Shown: in pieces, positions 14,305-19,495 of the stretch | Layout of the letters: every line of letters starts with the position of its first letter | Numbering within the stretch: the first letter of the stretch is position 1 | DNA from: SIG622 sp045604705 | GTDB taxonomy: Bacteria; Bacillota; Clostridia; Oscillospirales; CAG-382 | Direction: 5' to 3' | Assembly: GCA_045604705.1 (NCBI GenBank) | Contig: JAZUOO010000041.1 | Span: 1 to 19,495, forward strand | Length of the DNA: 19,495 nucleotides | Notes under the pieces: model-generated | The model's input: only the letters and a program-made list of their open reading frames with translations | Databases searched by the model: none | What the model was told of the DNA's origin: nothing | Made by a program: the position numbers and the translations under genes

Positions 14305-15195
14305 ATGATCAGTATCGGTGCCGAAAACGTAGTAAAAAGCTTTGACGGTTTTCGTGCTCTTGACGGTCTTACGCTGAGTGTTCCAAAGGGCTCTGTCTAC
14401 GGACTTGTGGGACCTAACGGTGCAGGTAAGACCACGTTTATCAAGGCTCTTGGCGGAATTACGAGAGTTGATGAAGGAAAGATTACCATAGACGGTGTGG
14501 ATGTTTACGATAATGCGGAAATAAAGAAAAAAGTGGCTTATGTAAGTGACGATCTTTATTTCTTCCCTACATATACAATAAAGCAGATGGCAAAGTTTTA
14601 TGCGGGAATATACCCCAATTGGAATTGGGATGAGTACAGGACAATGCTGAATTTCTTCAAAGCAGACGAAAACAAACGCTGCAGGAGAATGTCAAAGGGT
14701 ATGCAGAAGCAGGCGGCTATATGGATGGCTCTTTGCACAAGACCCGAGATACTTATACTTGATGAGCCTGTTGACGGTCTTGACCCTGTTATGCGAAAGA
14801 ATATATGGTCGCTTATCATGCAGGCGGTGTATGACAGGCAGATGACGGTTCTTGTTTCAAGTCATAATCTTCGTGAGCTTGAGGATGTCTGCGACCATGT
14901 GGGGATGGTACATAAGGGTAAGGTTGTTCTTGAAAAAGCCCTTGATGACGTTAAGGGCAGTGTACATAAAGTACAGACCGCATTCGGTGGTGGTTTTCCC
15001 GAGGAAATGGTGAAAAAGCTGAATGTTCTGAGCCGCACGAATTTTGGAAGTGTGGAAACTCTGATTGTCAGGGGAGAGGAAGAGGAAATCAAAAAAATTA
15101 TCGGTGAGTATTCACCTCTGATTCTTGACATTCTGCCGCTGACGCTTGAGGAAGTATTTATTTATGAGCTGGGAGGTTTGGGTTATGAATTCTGA
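14305..15195 (+). CDS. ABC transporter ATP-binding protein (YtrB-like)
   Basis: The product has 296 residues: one ATPase domain (~1-215) and a C-terminal extension of ~80 residues. Walker A is GPNGAGKTT (36-44), Walker B LILDEPVDGLDP (150-161) and the switch histidine H187 (SSHNL). The signature is MSKGMQKQ (129-136) in place of LSGGQ, and the Q-loop position reads YVSDDLYF (79-86) without a glutamine; both are departures. A strong site aaggaggt lies nine bases before ATG 14305. The gene overlaps the permease gene by 11 bp, so they are coupled and likely form one complex. By context it powers export or remodelling at the membrane in response to envelope stress; the substrate is unknown. Confidence 0.92.
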   Translation: MISIGAENVVKSFDGFRALDGLTLSVPKGSVYGLVGPNGAGKTTFIKALGGITRVDEGKITIDGVDVYDNAEIKKKVAYVSDDLYFFPTYTIKQMAKFYAGIYPNWNWDEYRTMLNFFKADENKRCRRMSKGMQKQAAIWMALCTRPEILILDEPVDGLDPVMRKNIWSLIMQAVYDRQMTVLVSSHNLRELEDVCDHVGMVHKGKVVLEKALDDVKGSVHKVQTAFGGGFPEEMVKKLNVLSRTNFGSVETLIVRGEEEEIKKIIGEYSPLILDILPLTLEEVFIYELGGLGYEF

Positions 15196-17347
15196 TAATG
15201 TTAAAAAGACTTCGTTGGCTTGCAGAACTCTTGCTTTTACGGCTTTCAGGCGTACGGCGTGGGTGCCGGTTGTCTGGTCGGTGCTTATGGTTGTTCTGAC
15301 TATGATTGGCAGTATCAGATCTTATTATCGGCAGTATGATTATATGATAGGATATACCTTTGCGGATATTGCCGAGGAGCTTAATGAGCTGATGCCGCAG
15401 TTTGCGTTTTCAATAGTATTTTCAGCTCTTTTCGGGGCAATGCAGTTTTCTTATCTTACAAGGGTAAACTCGGTTGGATTTATTCACAGCCTGCCGGTTT
15501 CAAGGAACGGAATGTTTGCTTCCTACTACCTTTCCGGTGCTGTTTCGGTGCTTATTCCTCAGCTTGTTCTTGCTCTCAATGTTCTGATTATACCGTGGAA
15601 GTACAGATTCCTGTTTGCGCTGCTCGTGTTTGTCGTAGGCACACTTTACTCTGTCGGAGTTTATTCTGTGGGTGTTATGATGAGTATGCTCTCGGCAAAG
15701 ACAATCGGCTGTGTGGTGTTTACGGGCTTTGGGCTTGCAACACCTTATCTTGCAGAAAACTTTGTCCGTATAATCATGAGAACCAATCTTTACGGGTACT
15801 ATAATGAATCGGAATATTGGATTACCGAGAATATTTATCTTATACCTGAAACTGTAATGTCGCCGAAAGGGTTTATATATCTGGCGGTGATTGTGGTATT
15901 CACTTTGCTGGCGTGGATTCTTTACAGGAGACGTCACAGTGAGCTTGCGGGCGACCTTGTGGCATATCCGGGAATAAGAGGTGCTGCGACGGTTGCTTGC
16001 GGTATTCTTGCAGGTGTTTGTGCTTATCTCGTGTTCGGCGGAAGTCTGTTCCTTTTTGGACTTTTCGGAGTTATCTGCAGTGTACTTGTGAACTTTGCGG
16101 TGAAAAAGCGATTTGATATTGTATCTTCGCTTGCTCATGCAGGGATTCTTGCAGGAATTACGGTTGTAATTGTCTGTGTGTTTGCCTTTGATATTACCGG
16201 CTTTGAAAGACGTATCCCGGAGCTTGAAGATATTGAAAGCGTTACGGTTTCCGAGAGGTATCACAGGGGTAATATTCTGTTTTATACCGAGGACGGATAT
16301 GTGTATTCGGATGATGATTGCCTTAAGATAAAGGATGAGAACGGAATTGAGACGGTCAGAAGATTCCATGAGGATTTAATTGGAAATAAGGACTATTACG
16401 AAAGCTCAACCGGTACATATGTAACGTATACAAAACCGTATTACATGGATTTATATGACCCCGGAGCTTCCGGTAATTTCATTATTGAATACAAGCTGAA
16501 AAACGGTGAGACGGTAACAAGGAGCTACAATGCTTATTACGGAAGAAACAGAGAAACGCTTATGGCGGTCGTGGAGCTTCCCGAGACTAAGATATACGAT
16601 CATCCAATACTTAGAGAGGATATAAAGGTCAACTATGCAAGGCTTGAAACTCCGGTGGGGGTTGTTTCGCTGACGGTACAGGAGGCGGAAATTGTCAGAA
16701 AGGCTCTTATGCAGGATATAATTGAAGCTCCTGCAAGTAAGGAAAGGGGACTTAATGATTTCAGATCCGTGTCTGTTATAAGTCTTAAATTTGAGTATGA
16801 GTATACGCAGGCGGTTGACGAAAAGGGAAGAAAGATTGTAGAGCCGGAGATTTTCGGCAAGAACAGCAATGATACAAACGAAGTCGTTTATCCGCACTAT
16901 GTAAACACGGTGAGAGTTCTTCGTGAGCTGGGTTACGGGGAATACCTTGATTATGATAATATAGACGAAGGCTTTTCCATAGCCATTGAGAAGCATAAGG
17001 CGAGAAGCGTTAACGGAACAGACATAAAAACCGATGCTTATTATCCTGTTCGCTCGGAGGAGGCGGAGTTTATAAAGGCGGTTATGAGTTATGCGTTCTC
17101 GATTTCTTCGGAGAATTGTGATGAGATGTACGATACGGCGTATATGATTTCATATGAGAATAAGCCGTATGGATCGGAGGCATCAAACGGCGGAGGCTTC
17201 TTTATTTACGGCGAGGTTGATTTTATCGAGCAATGGCTTGACAGTATGAATCCGGAAAAGGACTATAATGGCGGTTATGACGGTGTTCCGTATGCTGCGA
17301 ACAAATATGAGATGGCGGTTGCGGTTGATTATGACAAAATAAAATAA
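15185..17347 (+). CDS. ABC-2 type permease with large extracytoplasmic C-terminal domain
   Basis: The product has 720 residues. The N-terminal ~340 hold about nine hydrophobic segments, near 26-44, 73-92, 116-137, 142-169, 172-190, 229-247, 267-285, 287-306 and 317-336. The remaining ~380 residues are soluble, rich in tyrosine and acidic residues, and probably lie outside the membrane. This layout fits the YtrC/YtrD-type membrane partner of YtrB-like ATPases. Its start, ATG 15185, has ggagg eight bases upstream inside the ATPase gene, and the two frames overlap by 11 bp. A terminator follows, so it ends the operon. No second permease gene is present, so it probably acts as a homodimer. The C-terminal domain could sense ligand or cell-wall precursors; I do not recognise it. 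Confidence 0.85.
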   Translation: MNSDNVKKTSLACRTLAFTAFRRTAWVPVVWSVLMVVLTMIGSIRSYYRQYDYMIGYTFADIAEELNELMPQFAFSIVFSALFGAMQFSYLTRVNSVGFIHSLPVSRNGMFASYYLSGAVSVLIPQLVLALNVLIIPWKYRFLFALLVFVVGTLYSVGVYSVGVMMSMLSAKTIGCVVFTGFGLATPYLAENFVRIIMRTNLYGYYNESEYWITENIYLIPETVMSPKGFIYLAVIVVFTLLAWILYRRRHSELAGDLVAYPGIRGAATVACGILAGVCAYLVFGGSLFLFGLFGVICSVLVNFAVKKRFDIVSSLAHAGILAGITVVIVCVFAFDITGFERRIPELEDIESVTVSERYHRGNILFYTEDGYVYSDDDCLKIKDENGIETVRRFHEDLIGNKDYYESSTGTYVTYTKPYYMDLYDPGASGNFIIEYKLKNGETVTRSYNAYYGRNRETLMAVVELPETKIYDHPILREDIKVNYARLETPVGVVSLTVQEAEIVRKALMQDIIEAPASKERGLNDFRSVSVISLKFEYEYTQAVDEKGRKIVEPEIFGKNSNDTNEVVYPHYVNTVRVLRELGYGEYLDYDNIDEGFSIAIEKHKARSVNGTDIKTDAYYPVRSEEAEFIKAVMSYAFSISSENCDEMYDTAYMISYENKPYGSEASNGGGFFIYGEVDFIEQWLDSMNPEKDYNGGYDGVPYAANKYEMAVAVDYDKIK

Positions 17348-17349
17348 AG

Positions 17350-17385
17350 AAACAGGGACTTTCTTTTACGGGAAGTCCTTGTTTT
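17350..17385 (+). terminator. Terminator of the GntR-ABC operon
   Basis: aaacagggactt (17350-17361) pairs with aagtccttgttt (17373-17384) with one G-T wobble, around an 11-nt loop. It begins two bases after the permease stop. Confidence 0.85.
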
Positions 17386-17465
17386 GCATTAAAACAATGA
17401 AAAGTATACAAAAATTTGCTTGATATTTGACAAATATGCCCGAAGGGTGTACTTGTATTTGTATA

Positions 17466-17493
17466 GGTGTCTTTGGGGTATGTGCAAGACACC
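17466..17493. repeat. Hairpin with perfect 8-bp stem
   Basis: ggtgtctt and aagacacc are exact reverse complements around a 12-nt loop. No T-run follows. It has no evident partner gene. Confidence 0.4.
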
Positions 17494-17585
17494 GAAAATA
17501 ATTCAAGGGTAATTTCTGTGAAATTGAAAGTGAAGTTACGAGATTTAAAAAATGAGAAATAAGTTTTAATGGGATTTGTGTGAAT

Positions 17586-17636
17586 AAGGAGGATGTGAGG
17601 CGTGATTAATGTGCACATTTTTAATTGGTAACCTCC
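17586..17636 (+). promoter_or_regulatory. Micro-ORF with a ribosome binding site that can be sequestered
   Basis: A strong site aaggagg (17586-17592) precedes GTG 17602 by nine bases. The nine-codon frame (VINVHIFNW) stops at 17629-17631. Immediately after the stop, cctcc (17632-17636) can pair with ggagg, enclosing the 12-bp palindrome aatgtgcacatt (17608-17619). This may be a leader-peptide-like switch or a remnant of one. Confidence 0.3.
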
Positions 17637-17834
17637 AAAAACTCCATTTCAAAAATTGTCATGTAAATTGTTTTTGCTAATATCCGTTAAAAAATAAAAT
17701 TATAACGAATGAAAATAACGAAATTTTTTGTTATAAAAAATGAAGTAAACGAATAATTTTTTATGGAGAATTTTTTTAGAAATACCCAATTGTGTATAAT
17801 TTTGTAAACAATAAGAAATCGGGATTGAAAGGAC

Positions 17835-17863
17835 TTGACAAACGTGAAAAATAGGTTTATAAT
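17835..17863 (+). promoter_or_regulatory. Sigma-A promoter of the secreted repeat protein gene
   Basis: Exact consensus: TTGACA 17835-17840, 17-bp spacer, TATAAT 17858-17863. Transcription should start near 17870. Confidence 0.88.
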
Positions 17864-18013
17864 AGGTAAAAAGGTGGGTGTATTATAGTGTTTTGGTACG
17901 CCCAAGCATTTTGAGCGTTGGCTCCGTGATGTGCGAGTTTTTGTGGTTACAGACTTGTATCGGCATTTTTACGCACAAAATGCTACATAAAAATTTATTA
18001 AGGGGGATTTGTT
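17864..18013 (+). promoter_or_regulatory. ~145-nt leader of the secreted protein gene
   Basis: tgtgcg (17930-17935) can pair with cgcaca (17972-17977) across a long loop, and a bulged stem forms from gcccaagc/gcgttggc around 17900-17922. The binding site aaggggg lies seven bases before ATG 18014. No known riboswitch is recognised. Confidence 0.35.
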
Positions 18014-19495
18014 ATGAGATTGAGAAGTTTGCTTGCGGCGGTACTCGGTGTATTGATGATAACATCTTGTATGAGCTTTACCGTGGGTGCACAGGCAGCT
18101 GATTTAGATGCGACCGGGGAAACGGTTGCTGAAGAATTGGCAGAGGGAAAGATTGCAGTTGATGAGGCTATGGAAAAATCCGGAGCGGAAAAGGCAGTTC
18201 TTGCCCAGGAAGACAACACACAAAATCAGCAATCTATCACATACAAGACTTACGGTACTTATGATGCTGCGTCAGAAACCTATACGGTTGAGCTTAAGTT
18301 TTCAGGTACAAAGGCTCACATAGGATCTTTCGGTTTTTATCTTCCCGGACTTCAAAGCGTAACAGTTAACGAAGCAGCAGGTATTAACCTCTTTGCTGAG
18401 GAAGAGGCCGAAGGTGTAGTTGTATCTCCTATCTTTGCTAGGGGTGAAGACCATTATGCTAACACGTGGGCGATTGAAGCGGGGCCCGGTTACATTGATG
18501 CAACGCAAGAAGAAGTTCTCATTGCTACATTTGTACTTGATATAGATGAGTCTACAGCAGAAGCTATTGCGGAAGACGGTCTTGATGAATACGTTGTTGA
18601 AAATGCAGACGCTAAGTATCACAATGGTGACAACTATCTCACAGTTCCTCACAAAGACGACCTTCAAACTGACAAGCTAGCTATTGAGTATGCAGGTCAC
18701 ACACATGTGACGGTCAGCTACAAGACGTACGGTACTTACAACCCCACATACGGAACATACACAATTGACGTTAAGGTTAAGGGCGACAAGATTAATGTCG
18801 GTGCATTCGGTCTCGCATTCAACTCTGCATACATGACATACGATCCCGAAGCTGAAAACGCACTTGTTCTCGCAGACGGTATCTCCAACTACCTCGGCGT
18901 AACACTTGCTAACACAGCAGACGGCGTAGCATTCGTATGGGATGGTTCTGGAGATGCTGAAAACGGTTATGTTGATGCAACGGAAGAAGTTCTCATTGCA
19001 ACAATCACAGCTACAATGACAGCAGGTCAGAGAGAAGCATACGAAGCAGCAAATACTCCCGAATTTGAAGTGCTTGACATCACAGGTACAGCTGATGTAG
19101 GAAAATACTTCAACGGAACAGATTACCTCGTAGCTGTCTACGAAAGCGAGCTTGCAGTTGAAAGAGTTGCAGCTCCTTATACAGGACACGAAGACGATGT
19201 TGCTGAGGAAGTAACAACAGCTGACGTAACTGTCGAAGTAACATTCTCCGAAAAGCTCGGTGCAACAAATACAAACATTGGCTATATCACGGTAAACGAT
19301 GGTGAAGCAGTTGTAATTGATGATGAAGGTAACACCGAAAAAGTTGTTGAATACATTATCGAGGATGTAACAGTTGGTCAAAAACTCAACATTCGTGTAG
19401 AAAAGAACGGATACCTTGCCGGTGTTTGTGAAATCACGGTAGCCGAGGGTGAAAACACTGTTGAAATGACACTTCTTGCAGGTGACATCAAGGGT
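18014..19495 (+). CDS. Secreted cell-surface protein with two tandem repeats, possibly dockerin-bearing (runs off the window)
   Basis: At least 494 residues, cut by the window end. The start is ATG 18014 with aaggggg seven bases upstream. A signal sequence (1-29) has a hydrophobic core and an AQA-A cleavage site after residue 28; ITSC at 16-19 also resembles a lipobox, so lipoprotein anchoring is possible. Two homologous repeats follow, starting near 74 (SITYKTYGTYD) and 232 (VTVSYKTYGTYN). Each has beta-rich text resembling cohesin-like or carbohydrate-binding beta-sandwich modules (IGSFGFYL / VGAFGLAF) and ends near NGxxYL. A third beta-rich domain (~395-487) resembles regulatory Ig-like linkers. 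The last residues, TLLAGDIKG, match the usual entry into a type I dockerin. The role is likely cell-surface or cellulosome related. Confidence 0.75.
   Translation, partial: MRLRSLLAAVLGVLMITSCMSFTVGAQAADLDATGETVAEELAEGKIAVDEAMEKSGAEKAVLAQEDNTQNQQSITYKTYGTYDAASETYTVELKFSGTKAHIGSFGFYLPGLQSVTVNEAAGINLFAEEEAEGVVVSPIFARGEDHYANTWAIEAGPGYIDATQEEVLIATFVLDIDESTAEAIAEDGLDEYVVENADAKYHNGDNYLTVPHKDDLQTDKLAIEYAGHTHVTVSYKTYGTYNPTYGTYTIDVKVKGDKINVGAFGLAFNSAYMTYDPEAENALVLADGISNYLGVTLANTADGVAFVWDGSGDAENGYVDATEEVLIATITATMTAGQREAYEAANTPEFEVLDITGTADVGKYFNGTDYLVAVYESELAVERVAAPYTGHEDDVAEEVTTADVTVEVTFSEKLGATNTNIGYITVNDGEAVVIDDEGNTEKVVEYIIEDVTVGQKLNIRVEKNGYLAGVCEITVAEGENTVEMTLLAGDIKG

Larger units (their letters stand above)
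17386..17834. other. AT-rich non-coding region with several inverted repeats
   Basis: I see no gene of credible length in these 450 bp. It contains the hairpin ggtgtctt (17466-17473) / aagacacc (17486-17493), the element at 17586-17636, and ttataac/gttataa repeats near 17699-17736. The lower GC content compared with the neighbouring operons suggests inserted or decayed DNA. Confidence 0.5.

Noticed and set aside
17427..17455. TTGACA at 17427-17432 as a promoter
   Set aside because: At 16-18 bp spacing only tacttg or worse is found as a -10, so it is unlikely to be used.
18302..19381. Two cysteine-rich minus-strand frames (121 and 234 residues)
   Set aside because: They are shadows of the secreted protein gene; the high cysteine content is the reverse reading of gca/aca-rich codons.

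Overview
The window looks like a chromosome segment from a low-GC, Gram-positive anaerobe of class Clostridia (Bacillota), probably Ruminococcaceae/Oscillospiraceae. The evidence is AGGAGG-type ribosome binding sites, several exact TTGACA-N17-TATAAT promoters, separate long RpoB and RpoC with clostridial motifs, a YtrA-type GntR/ABC operon, a SpoIVFB-like membrane protease, and a secreted repeat protein that may lead into a dockerin. The genus is an inference from family resemblance, not from a search.

Layout. Positions 1-1065: the tail of an unknown gene and its terminator, then AT-rich DNA full of inverted repeats. This stretch holds a truncated tyrosine-recombinase remnant, followed by a tRNA-Thr(CGT) gene on the minus strand. 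It resembles the worn end of an element that once integrated beside the tRNA. Positions 1066-3690: housekeeping genes, namely an AEC-family transporter, a histidine phosphatase, and ruvX on the minus strand. Positions 3690-5300: an intergenic stretch with a strong terminator, then a two-gene unit (62-aa membrane peptide plus M50 site-2 protease), then a small ribbon-helix-helix protein. Positions 5300-13640: a terminator, a consensus promoter, a ~175-nt leader, rpoB and rpoC, and a terminator. Ribosomal protein genes rplJ/rplL do not lie upstream, nor do rpsL/rpsG downstream. Positions 13700-17390: a self-contained GntR - ABC ATPase - ABC permease operon, with a palindrome lying across its promoter and a terminator at its end. 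Positions 17390-19495: about 450 bp of AT-rich non-coding DNA, another consensus promoter, a ~145-nt leader, and a secreted protein with two tandem ~150-residue repeats that runs off the window end.

How the parts work together. rpoB and rpoC make the beta and beta' subunits of RNA polymerase from one transcript. The GntR repressor, ATPase and permease resemble the envelope-stress-responsive Ytr system of Bacillus subtilis; the repressor probably binds the promoter palindrome and is released by an unknown signal. The M50 protease and its small partner may be a sporulation or signalling protease pair. The secreted protein is most likely a cell-surface or cellulosome-type component.

I see no CRISPR array, no complete insertion sequence, no rRNA and no clearly new defence system. 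The most interesting items are the repeat-containing secreted protein, the operator palindrome, the acidic C-terminal tails of both polymerase subunits, the decoupled rpoBC locus, and the unexplained structured intergenic DNA at 190-450, 3850-4080 and 17460-17640.
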